Under the pieces are notes generated by a model. It was not told the origin of the DNA. It saw only the letters and a program-made list of their open reading frames with translations, and did no database searches. Below are positions 9,335 through 16,521 of a stretch of DNA of 64,000 nt, in pieces; within the stretch, counting starts at the first letter, position 1, and every line of letters begins with the position of its first letter. Made by a program: the position numbers and the translations under genes. The stretch comes from Streptomyces sp. NBC_00663 (GTDB lineage Bacteria > Actinomycetota > Actinomycetes > Streptomycetales > Streptomycetaceae): NCBI RefSeq assembly GCF_036226885.1, contig NZ_CP109027.1:5022001-5086000 (forward strand), read 5' to 3'.

Positions 9335-10234
9335 GTGTCCGGATTCGTAGAAAAGCCCGAGCCGATCCAGGTTCCGGGTCTGGTGCATCTGCACACCGGC
9401 AAGGTGCGCGAGCTGTACCAGAACGAGGCGGGCGACCTCGTGATGGTCGCCAGCGACCGCATCTCCGCGTACGACTGGGTGCTGCCCACCGAGATCCCCG
9501 ACAAGGGCCGTGTCCTCACCCAGCTCTCCCTGTGGTGGTTCGACCAGCTCGCCGACCTGATCCCGAACCACATCATCAGCACCGAGCTGCCCGAGGGCGC
9601 CCCCGCCGACTGGGCGGGCCGCACGGTGGTCTGCAAGTCGCTTCAGATGGTCCCGGTGGAATGCGTGGCCCGCGGCTACCTGACCGGCTCCGGCTTGGTC
9701 GAGTACAACGACTCCCGCACTGTCTGCGGCCTCGCCCTCCCCGAGGGCCTGAGCGACGGCAGCGAGCTCCCCGCCCCGATCTTCACCCCGGCCACCAAGG
9801 CCGCGGTCGGCGAGCACGACGAGAACGTGTCGTACGAGGAGGTCGCCCGCCAGGTCGGCGCGGACACCGCCGCCCAGCTGCGCCAGGCCACCCTCGCCGT
9901 CTACACCCGCGGCCGGGACATCGCCCGCGACCGGGGCATCCTGCTCGCGGACACCAAGTTCGAGTTCGGCTTCGACGGCGAGACCCTCGTCATCGGCGAC
10001 GAGGTCCTCACCCCGGACTCCTCCCGCTTCTGGCCGGCCGAGTCGTGGGAGCCGGGGCATGCGCAGCCGTCGTACGACAAGCAGTTCGTGCGTGACTGGC
10101 TGACCTCGCCGGCCTCCGGCTGGGACCGCAAGAGTGAGCAGCCGCCGCCGGCGCTGCCGCAGGAGGTCGTGGACCGGACGCGCGCCAAGTACATCGAGGC
10201 GTACGAGCGTCTGACCGGCATGAGCTGGAGCTGA
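9335..10234 (+). CDS. purC: Phosphoribosylaminoimidazole-succinocarboxamide synthase (SAICAR synthetase)
   Basis: Condenses CAIR with aspartate using ATP in purine synthesis. 299 residues, matching the longer yeast/actinobacterial type. Visible motifs are the substrate loop HTGKVRELY, SDRISAYDWVLPTEIPDKG, VECVARGYLTGSG, and DTKFEFGFDGETLVIGDEVLTPDSSRFWP near the C-terminus. The GTG at 9335 is preceded by GGGGAGGAA at 9324-9332. Monocistronic: a terminator and a convergent tRNA-Gly follow. Confidence 0.98.
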   Translation: MSGFVEKPEPIQVPGLVHLHTGKVRELYQNEAGDLVMVASDRISAYDWVLPTEIPDKGRVLTQLSLWWFDQLADLIPNHIISTELPEGAPADWAGRTVVCKSLQMVPVECVARGYLTGSGLVEYNDSRTVCGLALPEGLSDGSELPAPIFTPATKAAVGEHDENVSYEEVARQVGADTAAQLRQATLAVYTRGRDIARDRGILLADTKFEFGFDGETLVIGDEVLTPDSSRFWPAESWEPGHAQPSYDKQFVRDWLTSPASGWDRKSEQPPPALPQEVVDRTRAKYIEAYERLTGMSWS

Positions 10235-10242
10235 CCGCATGA

Positions 10243-10273
10243 CAAAGGCCCCGGTCGATGACCGGGGCCTTTG
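10243..10273 (+). terminator. Terminator between purC and tRNA-Gly
   Basis: A perfect 13-bp stem, CAAAGGCCCCGGT with its complement, around a 5-base loop, 9 bases after the purC stop. On the other strand it lies immediately after the tRNA, so it can act in both directions. Confidence 0.9.
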
Positions 10274-10276
10274 AAG

Positions 10277-10352
10277 TGGAGCGAACGACGAGGTTCGAAC
10301 TCGCGACCTCAACCTTGGCAAGGTTGCGCTCTACCAACTGAGCTACGTTCGC
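10277..10352 (-). tRNA. tRNA-Gly(GCC), copy 1
   Basis: On the minus strand: acceptor GCGAACG/CGTTCGC, D arm AGCTCAGTTGGTAGAGC, anticodon loop with GCC, T-loop GTTCGAACC, and an encoded CCA. Identical over 76 bases to the copy at 14645-14720. Confidence 0.97.
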
Positions 10353-10375
10353 ACTGCGCCGAAGCGCGAAGTCCA

Positions 10376-10984
10376 CTATACCCAACCTCGCTCGCGCGCG
10401 AGACGTACGGCGGTGTGCCGGTTCTCCGCCCCGAGCTTCGAGACGGCCGACGACAGATAGTTCCGTACGGTCCCCTGGGACAGCGCGGCCCGCTCGGCGA
10501 TCTCCGCGACGGGCGCCCCGTCGGCGGCGAGTTCCAGCACCTCGGCCTCGCGCGCGGTCAGCGGGGAGTCCCCGGCGGAGATCGCGTCGGCGGCCAACTC
10601 CGGGTCCACATACCGCTGTCCGGCATGCACCGTGCGGATGATCTCGGCGAGCTTCTGCGCGCTCACCGTCTTGGGGACGAACCCGCGCACACCCGCCTCA
10701 AGCGCCCGCTTCAGATGTCCGGGGCGACCATGACTGGTCACGATCAGCACCCGGCAGCCGGGCAGTTCGGTCCGCAGCGATGTGGCGACCTTCACACCGT
10801 CCGCCCCCGGCATCTGAAGATCGAGCACCGCCACATCCGGTTCGTGCGCCCGGGCCATCGCCAACGCCTCGGGCCCGGACGCGGCCTGAGCGACAACCGC
10901 CAGATCCTCCTCCAGCGACAGCAGCGCGGCCAGCGCCCCCCGGATCAGATGCTCATCATCGGCAAGCAGCAGCCGTACGGTCAC
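10376..10984 (-). CDS. NarL/LuxR-family response regulator
   Basis: 202 residues, GTG start. The receiver domain (1-115) has acidic pocket Asp9/Asp10, phospho-acceptor Asp55 in VLDLQMPG, and Lys105 in GFVPKT. A LuxR-type helix-turn-helix follows at about 138-200 (LTAREAEVLELAADG, LSQGTVRNYLSSAVSKLG). It is the last gene of a minus-strand operon (ABC ATPase, permease, sensor kinase, regulator), separated from the kinase by the 45-bp tandem array. This architecture matches DesKR-like systems that sense envelope stress or drugs and switch on the adjacent exporter. The ligand cannot be inferred. Confidence 0.93.
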   Translation of the reverse strand: MTVRLLLADDEHLIRGALAALLSLEEDLAVVAQAASGPEALAMARAHEPDVAVLDLQMPGADGVKVATSLRTELPGCRVLIVTSHGRPGHLKRALEAGVRGFVPKTVSAQKLAEIIRTVHAGQRYVDPELAADAISAGDSPLTAREAEVLELAADGAPVAEIAERAALSQGTVRNYLSSAVSKLGAENRHTAVRLARERGWV

Positions 10985-11019
10985 AAGCCCACCTCCACCG
11001 ACACCCGGCCCACCAGCCC

Positions 11020-11640
11020 CACCATCACGAGACCGCCTCCGCCCCCACCTGGGTCCGCCCGACCGTCACGAGTCCGCCTCCGTCCCCGCCTGGGCCCGCC
11101 CGCCCGACCGTCACGAGTCCGCTTCCGTCCCCGCCCGCCCGCCCGACCGTCACGAGTCCGCTTCCGTCCCCGCCTGGGCCCGCCCGCCCGACTGCCACGG
11201 GACCGCTTCCGTCCCCGCCTGGGCCCGCCCGCCCGACTGCCACGGGACCGCTTCCGTCCCCGCCTGGGCCCGCCCGCCCGACTGCCACGGGACCGCTTCC
11301 GTCCCCGCCTGGGCCCGCCCGCCCGACTGTCACGAGTCCGCCTCCGCCCCCGCCTGGGCCCACCCGCCCAGCTGCCACGAGACCGCCTCCGCCCCCACCC
11401 GGTCCCACCCGCCCGACCGTCACGAGACCGCCTCCGCCTCCACCTGGGCCGGCCCGTCCGACCGTCACGAGATCGCCTCCGCCTCCACCTGGGCCCGCCC
11501 GTCCGACCGTCACGAGATCGCCCCCGCCTCCACCTGGGCCCGCCCGTCCGACCGTCACGAGATCGCCCCCGCCTCCACCTGGGCCGGCCCGCCCGACCGT
11601 CACGAGACCGCCTCCGCCCCCACCTGGGCCACCAAGCGGA
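11020..11640 (-). repeat. 45-bp tandem array (14 copies) derived from the histidine-kinase 3' end
   Basis: The tag TCACGAG (or CCACGGG) recurs at 11025, 11066, 11111, 11150, 11195, 11240, 11285, 11330, 11375, 11420, 11465, 11510, 11555 and 11600. Spacing is 45 bases except for two shorter units of 41 and 39. The copy at 11600 is the real end of the kinase gene, encoding AQVGAEAVS and its TGA. Each further unit carries the same stop, so none is translated as part of the kinase. This accounts for the 615-base gap between kinase and regulator; no other gene is supported there. Confidence 0.95.
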
Positions 11641-12805
11641 ACACACCCTCCCGCACAGGTCCCGCCTCCAGCGTCCCGTCCACCGCCGCCAGCCGTTCCC
11701 GCAGCCCGGCGAGCCCGGATCCTCCCGGCCCGGACGGGCCGGCGGCCCCGTCGTTCTCCACCGTCAGCACCACACCTTCGCCCGACCTCTGTACGGCCAC
11801 CGTGCACCGCTTGGCATCCCCGTGCCGCAGGACGTTGGTCGTCGCCTCCCGGACCACCCAGCCGAGCGCCGACTGCACGTCCAGTGGTAGCCCGGCCACC
11901 TCGCCGCTGACCGTGCACGAGATCCCGGCCGCCTCCAACACCCCTTGCGCCCCGGCGAGTTCGACCCCCAGGTCGGCCTCCCGATAGCCCCGTACGACCT
12001 CCCGCACCTCGCGCTGCGACTCCTGCGCGATGCGCTGCACCTCGATCATCTGCTCCTCGGCCTCGGGCCGCCCGCGCCGGGTCAGCTGTACGGCGAGTTC
12101 GCTCTTCAGCGCGATCACCGCGAGGTTGCGGCCCATGACGTCGTGCAGATCGCGTCCGAACCGCAGCCGCTCCTCGGCGACGGCGAGCCGGGCCCGGGTC
12201 TCGCGGGCCTCGTCGAGTTCGTAGACGGCGTTGAGGAGCCAGACGGAGAAGACGGAGGTGAAGGCGAGGAACCCGCCGCCGAGCAGCACCATCAGCATCG
12301 TCACCAGCGTGGCGGGCGCCGGCAGCCCCAGGGGGAGGGCCACGACCCCGGCCCCGGCCGCGAACCCGGCGACGACGGCGTACACCCGCCGCCGCTCGCG
12401 CACGCCCAGCGCGATGACCCCGGCGCCGAAGATCAGGACGACCCCGAAGACACCGCCGGCCGCGGTGTCCACGTCGTCCCCGCCGGGCCCGCGCTCGGAG
12501 ACGCCGATCGCGGCGACGGCGACCGCGGCGGTGATCGCGCCGAGTGTCCACAGCATGTGGACGGGCTGCTCGCGCCGGCCACGCGTCCAGTCCAGCGCCC
12601 GCGAGGCGGTCACGGCACAGGCCACGGCGTGCGCGGCCACCAGCACCAGCAGCGGCGCCGCGAGCCAGGCCGTCATCGCCCCGACCAGCGGCAGCCCGAT
12701 GGAGGCGACCTCGATCAGCGCGAAGAAGTGGAAGGACCACCGGGTGTACGTCTCGACCTTCGCCGGCGTGCTCTTCCGCCCCCACCAGCTCCCCGGCTCG
12801 CGCAT
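11600..12805 (-). CDS. Two-component sensor histidine kinase (HisKA_3/GHKL)
   Basis: 401 residues. The N-terminal half holds about six membrane helices (residues 25-65, 85-135, 140-195) with no large extracellular domain, an intramembrane-sensing layout. A dimerisation and phospho-acceptor domain follows, with RFGRDLHDVMGRNLAVI and His221, then a GHKL ATPase domain with the N box REATTNVLRHG and G box ENDGAAG/GSGLAGLRERL. The ATG at 12805 lies 14 bases after the permease stop; a GTG at 12838 overlapping the permease is an alternative. The gene ends inside the first unit of the 45-bp array. It presumably phosphorylates the regulator at 10376-10984. Confidence 0.93.
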   Translation of the reverse strand: MREPGSWWGRKSTPAKVETYTRWSFHFFALIEVASIGLPLVGAMTAWLAAPLLVLVAAHAVACAVTASRALDWTRGRREQPVHMLWTLGAITAAVAVAAIGVSERGPGGDDVDTAAGGVFGVVLIFGAGVIALGVRERRRVYAVVAGFAAGAGVVALPLGLPAPATLVTMLMVLLGGGFLAFTSVFSVWLLNAVYELDEARETRARLAVAEERLRFGRDLHDVMGRNLAVIALKSELAVQLTRRGRPEAEEQMIEVQRIAQESQREVREVVRGYREADLGVELAGAQGVLEAAGISCTVSGEVAGLPLDVQSALGWVVREATTNVLRHGDAKRCTVAVQRSGEGVVLTVENDGAAGPSGPGGSGLAGLRERLAAVDGTLEAGPVREGVFRLVAQVGAEAVS

Positions 12806-12819
12806 GCTCTCCCCGTACG

Positions 12820-13599
12820 TCAGCGCCTCGGCTCCCACCGGAACCACCGCCCCACAGCAAACACCCCCGCAGCCGCCCAGGCCAGCGCGGTCATCACCGG
12901 CCCGATCGTCTCGTACGCGCCGAGTTCTCCGGTCCAGCCGCCGCGGATCAGCGTGATCACCGGGGTGAGCGGCAGCAGCTCGCACAGCGAGGCCATCCGG
13001 TCCGGCAGCAGCTCCAACGGGACGGTGATCCCCGAACCCGCCATGGCGACCATCACCAGCGGCAACGCCGTGACCTGAGCGCTCTCCACGGTCCGGGTGA
13101 CGCCCGCGGTGACGGCGGCCAGTAGGGCACACACCGCCAGCCCCAGCAGCAGGCCCACGACGGCGAGCTGCGGCGCCTTCGGAGCCGGGACGTCGAGCAG
13201 CGCGGTACAGGCCGCGGCCAGCACCAGGGACTGCACGAACCCCGTCGTCAGGGCGGGCAGCGCGGTCCCGGCGAGGATCTCGCCGTCCCTCAGCTCTCCC
13301 GTCCGCAGCCGCTTGAGGACGAGTTCCTCGCGCCGCCCGACGAAGACACCGACCAGCGCCGAGTACACCGCGAACAGCAGCGAGAACCCGATCGCCCCCG
13401 GCAGCAGCACCATCCCGACGCTGAGCCCGGTGCCCGTCAGGTCCATGTCCTCGACCACGGCCCGCGCACTCAGCGGCAGCACCAGCGGCACGAACACCGC
13501 GGTGACGATCATTCCCTTGCTGCGCCCGAAGAGCGTCAGCTCGGCCCGCGCGAGGGCCTTCACCCGACCGACCACCATCCGGTCGACCACGACGCTCAT
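12820..13599 (-). CDS. ABC-2 type transporter permease
   Basis: 259 residues with six predicted membrane helices; the pattern (LVLPLSARAVVEDMDLTG, GFSLLFAVYSALVGVFVGRREELVLKRLRTGE, then C-terminal helices) is that of ABC-2 exporter permeases of the DrrB/YhhJ kind. The RREELVLKRLRTGEL segment is the usual coupling region. The start overlaps the ATPase stop in an ATGA junction, so the two are translationally coupled. With the ATPase it should export a drug or lipid, presumably under control of the downstream two-component pair. Confidence 0.92.
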   Translation of the reverse strand: MSVVVDRMVVGRVKALARAELTLFGRSKGMIVTAVFVPLVLPLSARAVVEDMDLTGTGLSVGMVLLPGAIGFSLLFAVYSALVGVFVGRREELVLKRLRTGELRDGEILAGTALPALTTGFVQSLVLAAACTALLDVPAPKAPQLAVVGLLLGLAVCALLAAVTAGVTRTVESAQVTALPLVMVAMAGSGITVPLELLPDRMASLCELLPLTPVITLIRGGWTGELGAYETIGPVMTALAWAAAGVFAVGRWFRWEPRR

Positions 13600-14519
13600 G
13601 CCCTGACCTCCTGAGCCGCGATCCCCAGGAACGCCTCCTCCAGCGAGGCCGACCGCACATCGAGCCCCCGCAGCTCGACCCCCGCCCCCGAAGCCCACAC
13701 CAGCACTTCCGTGGCCGCCCGCTGTAGCTCCCGCGTCCGCAGTCGTACGACCCTCCCGTCGACCTCGTGGGAGAGCACGCCCAGTGCGCCGAGCGGCGGC
13801 AGATCGCCGACGAAGTACCCCTCGGGCAGTTCGAAGGAGATCCGTGAGGGCTGCCCGGCCGTCACCTCGGCGGGCGTCCCGGTGACCGCGATCCGCCCCT
13901 CGTGCAGGATGGCGAGCCGGTCGGCGAGGCCCTCGGCCTCCTCCAGATAGTGCGTGGTCAGCAGCACGGTCGTACCGCCGTCGCGCAGCGCCCGCACCAA
14001 CTCCCAGGTGTCCCGGCGCCCTTCGGCGTCGAGCCCGGTCGTCGGCTCGTCCAGGAACAGCACCTCGGGCCGCCCCAGCAGCGCGAGCGCGAGATCCAGC
14101 CGCCGCCGCTCGCCCCCGGACAACTGCTTCACGCGTACGTCGCCCCGGCGCGCGAGCCCGACCAGCTCCAGCGCCTCGGCCGGCGGTCGCGCCCCGCTCA
14201 CGCATCCCGCCCACATCCGGGCGGTCTCGGCGACGGTGAGCTCGGACGGAAAGCCGCCCTCCTGGAGCATCACGCCGGTCCGCGGCCGTACGACGGCCCG
14301 CTCGGCGTGCGGATCGTGCCCGAGCACCCGCACCCGGCCCCCGGCCGGCGGCGCGAGGCCTTCCAGCAGCTCGACCGTGGATGTCTTGCCGGCCCCGTTG
14401 GTGCCGAGCAGTGCGAAGACCTCGCCGCGGGCCACGGAGAAGCTGATCCCGCGGACCGCCTCGAACCCGCCCCCGTAGACGCGTCGCAGGTCGGTGACCT
14501 CAATCACGTTCGTGTTCAT
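13596..14519 (-). CDS. ABC transporter ATP-binding protein
   Basis: 307 residues, first gene of the four-gene minus-strand operon. Walker A LLGTNGAGKTS (38-48), Q-loop in MLQEGGFPSE, signature LSGGERRRLDLA, Walker B VLFLDEPTTGLD, and H-loop TTHYLEE. A C-terminal extension (about 225-307) is typical of DrrA-type exporter ATPases. The upstream region contains an inverted repeat that could be the operator of the operon's own response regulator. Confidence 0.96.
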   Translation of the reverse strand: MNTNVIEVTDLRRVYGGGFEAVRGISFSVARGEVFALLGTNGAGKTSTVELLEGLAPPAGGRVRVLGHDPHAERAVVRPRTGVMLQEGGFPSELTVAETARMWAGCVSGARPPAEALELVGLARRGDVRVKQLSGGERRRLDLALALLGRPEVLFLDEPTTGLDAEGRRDTWELVRALRDGGTTVLLTTHYLEEAEGLADRLAILHEGRIAVTGTPAEVTAGQPSRISFELPEGYFVGDLPPLGALGVLSHEVDGRVVRLRTRELQRAATEVLVWASGAGVELRGLDVRSASLEEAFLGIAAQEVRA

Positions 14520-14577
14520 GGGCCCAGCATCTCGGCGCTTCGGGACCGGAAGCAGTGCGCGCTGTCATCACTCGGCA

Positions 14578-14589
14578 TGACAAATGTCA
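14578..14589. promoter_or_regulatory. Candidate operator of the ABC/two-component operon
   Basis: The perfect inverted repeat TGACA-AA-TGTCA lies 59 bases upstream of the ATPase start, and a further TGTCA half-site occurs at 14563-14567. Paired TGTCA/TGACA half-sites are a form used by several NarL-type regulators such as DesR. Assignment to the local regulator is inference. Confidence 0.5.
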
Positions 14590-14606
14590 GATGCCTGATC
14601 GGGCAT

Positions 14607-14640
14607 GAAAAAAGCCCCCCGGTTGAAGCCGGGGGGCTTT
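14607..14640. terminator. Bidirectional terminator before tRNA-Gly copy 2
   Basis: AAAGCCCCCCGG pairs with CCGGGGGGCTTT, with an A-run on one side and a T-run on the other. It lies downstream of the minus-strand tRNA-Gly at 14645-14720. Confidence 0.85.
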
Positions 14641-14644
14641 GATC

Positions 14645-14720
14645 TGGAGCGAACGACGAGGTTCGAACTCGCGACCTCAACCTTGGCAAGGTTGCGCTCT
14701 ACCAACTGAGCTACGTTCGC
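14645..14720 (-). tRNA. tRNA-Gly(GCC), copy 2
   Basis: Same 76-base sequence as copy 1: acceptor GCGAACG/CGTTCGC, anticodon GCC and encoded CCA. The two copies are direct repeats on either side of the ABC/two-component operon. Confidence 0.97.
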
Positions 14721-14799
14721 ATTGCCTCCGACCAGCTCTCACTGATCGGCGCGAGCACCATCCTACCTGATCCACAAGGGGACCAGACCGGCGATGCAG

Positions 14800-14871
14800 A
14801 GCGGGTGACAGGAATTGCACACTGCGCCTTCCCCCTGGAAGGGGGATGTTCTACTACTGAACTACACCCGC
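14800..14871 (-). tRNA. tRNA-Gly(UCC)
   Basis: Minus strand: acceptor GCGGGTG/CACCCGC, D arm AGTTCAGTAGTAGAAC, anticodon loop CTTCCAG giving TCC, T-loop GTGCAATTC, discriminator T, no encoded CCA. It lies 79 bases upstream of tRNA-Gly(GCC) copy 2 on the same strand, likely cotranscribed. Confidence 0.95.
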
Positions 14872-14994
14872 ATGTACTCCGTGGGCTGGGCTTTTCCGTC
14901 CCCGCCCCTCGGCGTGCTCCAGACTCTAGCCGACCAGGAGGGGTGCAGCGCAAGTCGGTTGTCCTGAGGGGCGGGTGACCGGGCGTCGACGGGG

Positions 14995-15312
14995 CTACTG
15001 CGCCTCGGCGAACGCCTCGTAGACCCTCTTGGGGATACGGCCGCGGGCCGGCACGTCCATCTTGTTGGCCTGGGCCCAGGCGCGGACCGCCGCCGGGTCG
15101 GGAGCGACCTCGGTCTGCTTGTACGCCTTGCCGGACCGCGAGCGCTTCCGGCCGGCCTCCACGTAGGGCTCGAGCGCCTTACGCAGTTTCTTGGCATTCA
15201 CCTGATTCAGGTCGATCTCGTACGACTTGCCGTCGAGTCCGAAGGCGATCGTCTCCGCCGCTTCCGAGCCGTCGATGTCGTCAAAGAGAGTGACCACGAC
15301 CTTCTGCGCCAC
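14995..15312 (-). CDS. lsrL: Lsr2-family nucleoid-associated protein (Lsr2 paralogue)
   Basis: 105 residues from the GTG at 15312, giving MAQKVVVTLFDDIDGSEA, the family N-terminus; longer in-frame extensions have no resemblance to the family. The N-terminal half is the oligomerisation domain. The C-terminal half is the DNA-binding domain with the minor-groove clamp Arg-Gly-Arg (VPARGRIPKRVYEAF). Lsr2 proteins silence AT-rich, often horizontally acquired DNA in actinobacteria. From memory, the position next to purS corresponds to LsrL (SCO4076) of Streptomyces, the paralogue of the main Lsr2. The upstream region is AT-rich for this genome, which would suit autoregulation. Confidence 0.93.
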   Translation of the reverse strand: MAQKVVVTLFDDIDGSEAAETIAFGLDGKSYEIDLNQVNAKKLRKALEPYVEAGRKRSRSGKAYKQTEVAPDPAAVRAWAQANKMDVPARGRIPKRVYEAFAEAQ

Positions 15313-15580
15313 GAATATCGGTCCCTTCGTACGGCACTTTGCCAATTCATTTGTACAGTGCCCGACAATGCATTGTGAAGCCCGACTAAATCCTTTGGCG
15401 TGTCCGAGCGCAATAGGTATCGGGTGTCGATCGCTGATCTTTCCTGGAAATTTTGGTGAACATCGCTCCCGATACCGGATCGTGACAGCCGTCACGTAGC
15501 TTCCTACAAGTCAACGCGCGTAGAAATTTTGTGCGGGTAGTCTGAAGGAACCTGCTCAGCACCACACACCGGGAGTGCCA
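15313..15580. promoter_or_regulatory. AT-rich divergent promoter region of lsrL and purSQL, with Crp-like site
   Basis: 268 bases between divergent lsrL and purS. It is noticeably AT-rich for this genome (ATTCATTTGTACAG, GGAAATTTTGG, GTAGAAATTTTG). A perfect inverted repeat CGTGAC-AGCC-GTCACG at 15481-15496 fits the Streptomyces Crp consensus GTG-N6-GNCAC exactly. No purine riboswitch was recognised. Confidence 0.6.
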
Positions 15581-15844
15581 GTGGCACGCGTCGTAGTCGA
15601 CGTCATGCTCAAGCCGGAGATCCTCGACCCCCAGGGCCAGGCGGTGCAGCGCGCACTGCCGCGTCTGGGTTTCGAAGGCATCTCGGACGTCCGCCAGGGA
15701 AAGCGTTTCGAACTGGAAGTTGACGGGCCGGTCGACGAGGCCGCCCTCGCCCGCATCCATGATCTTGCGGAATCCTTCCTCGCCAACACCGTGATCGAGG
15801 ACTTCACGGTGAAGGTGGAAGAAGTCGCGGAGGCCGCGAAGTGA
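15581..15844 (+). CDS. purS: FGAM synthase, PurS subunit
   Basis: 87 residues. Small subunit of the three-part phosphoribosylformylglycinamidine synthase. It bridges PurQ and PurL and is needed for ammonia transfer. The GTG at 15581 is preferred over the GTG at 15575, because the GGGAG at 15571-15575 overlaps the earlier one. The sequence ARVVVDVMLKPEILDPQG and the ferredoxin-like beta-alpha-beta pattern are typical. It overlaps purQ by four bases (GTGA), indicating translational coupling. Confidence 0.96.
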   Translation: MARVVVDVMLKPEILDPQGQAVQRALPRLGFEGISDVRQGKRFELEVDGPVDEAALARIHDLAESFLANTVIEDFTVKVEEVAEAAK

Positions 15845-16521
15845 CCGCTCGTATTGGCGTCGTCACTTTCCCGGGGAGTCTCGACGACCGTGACACCCAG
15901 CGCGCGATCCGCCTCGCGGGCGCCGAACCGGTCGCTCTCTGGCACAAGGACAAGGACCTCCGCCAGGTGGACGCGGTCGTCCTTCCGGGTGGTTTCTCCT
16001 ACGGCGACTATCTACGGGCCGGCGCCATCTCCCGCTTCTCGCCGGTGATGGAGACGGTCATCGAGCAGGCCAAGGCAGGCCTTCCGGTCCTCGGTATCTG
16101 CAACGGCTTCCAGATCCTCACCGAGGCCCACCTCCTCCCGGGCGGGATGCTCGGCAACGACCACCTCCACTTCATCTGCCGCGACCAGAAGCTGCGGGTG
16201 GAGAACGCGGAGACCTCCTGGACCGCCGACTACGAGGCGGGCCAGGAGATCCACATTCCGCTGAAGAACATGGACGGCCGGTACGTCGCCGACGAGTACA
16301 CCCTCGACAAGCTCGAGGCGGAGGGCCGTGTCGCCTTCCGGTACGTCGACTTCAACCCCAACGGGTCGCTCCGTGACATCGCCGGCATCACCAACGAGGC
16401 CGGCAACGTCGTAGGCCTCATGCCGCACCCGGAGCACGCCGTCGAGCCGCTCATCGGCTCCGGCCGCACCGACGGCCTCCCCTTCTTCACCTCGATCCTC
16501 AAGAAGCTGGTCAACGCATGA
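15841..16521 (+). CDS. purQ: FGAM synthase, PurQ glutaminase subunit
   Basis: 226 residues, class I glutamine amidotransferase supplying ammonia to PurL. The nucleophile Cys is in VLGICNGFQIL (about residue 87), and the catalytic His-x-Glu is in MPHPEHAVEP near residue 200. It also has the usual VVLPGGFSYGDYLRAGA loop. It overlaps both neighbours by four bases, so purS-purQ-purL form a tightly coupled operon. Confidence 0.98.
   Translation: MTARIGVVTFPGSLDDRDTQRAIRLAGAEPVALWHKDKDLRQVDAVVLPGGFSYGDYLRAGAISRFSPVMETVIEQAKAGLPVLGICNGFQILTEAHLLPGGMLGNDHLHFICRDQKLRVENAETSWTADYEAGQEIHIPLKNMDGRYVADEYTLDKLEAEGRVAFRYVDFNPNGSLRDIAGITNEAGNVVGLMPHPEHAVEPLIGSGRTDGLPFFTSILKKLVNA

Noticed and set aside
11020..11640. 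CRISPR array
   Set aside because: Units are contiguous 45-bp near-identical copies without variable spacers, and there are no cas genes.
10271..11910. Plus-strand proline-rich frames across the 45-bp array
   Set aside because: The repeat length is a multiple of three, so all frames give periodic Pro/Arg/Thr peptides. The array is explained as copies of the kinase 3' end.
14901..14976. Inverted repeat CCCGCCCCTC / GAGGGGCGGG after lsrL
   Set aside because: The arms are separated by more than 50 bases; too long a loop for a terminator and no matching regulator.
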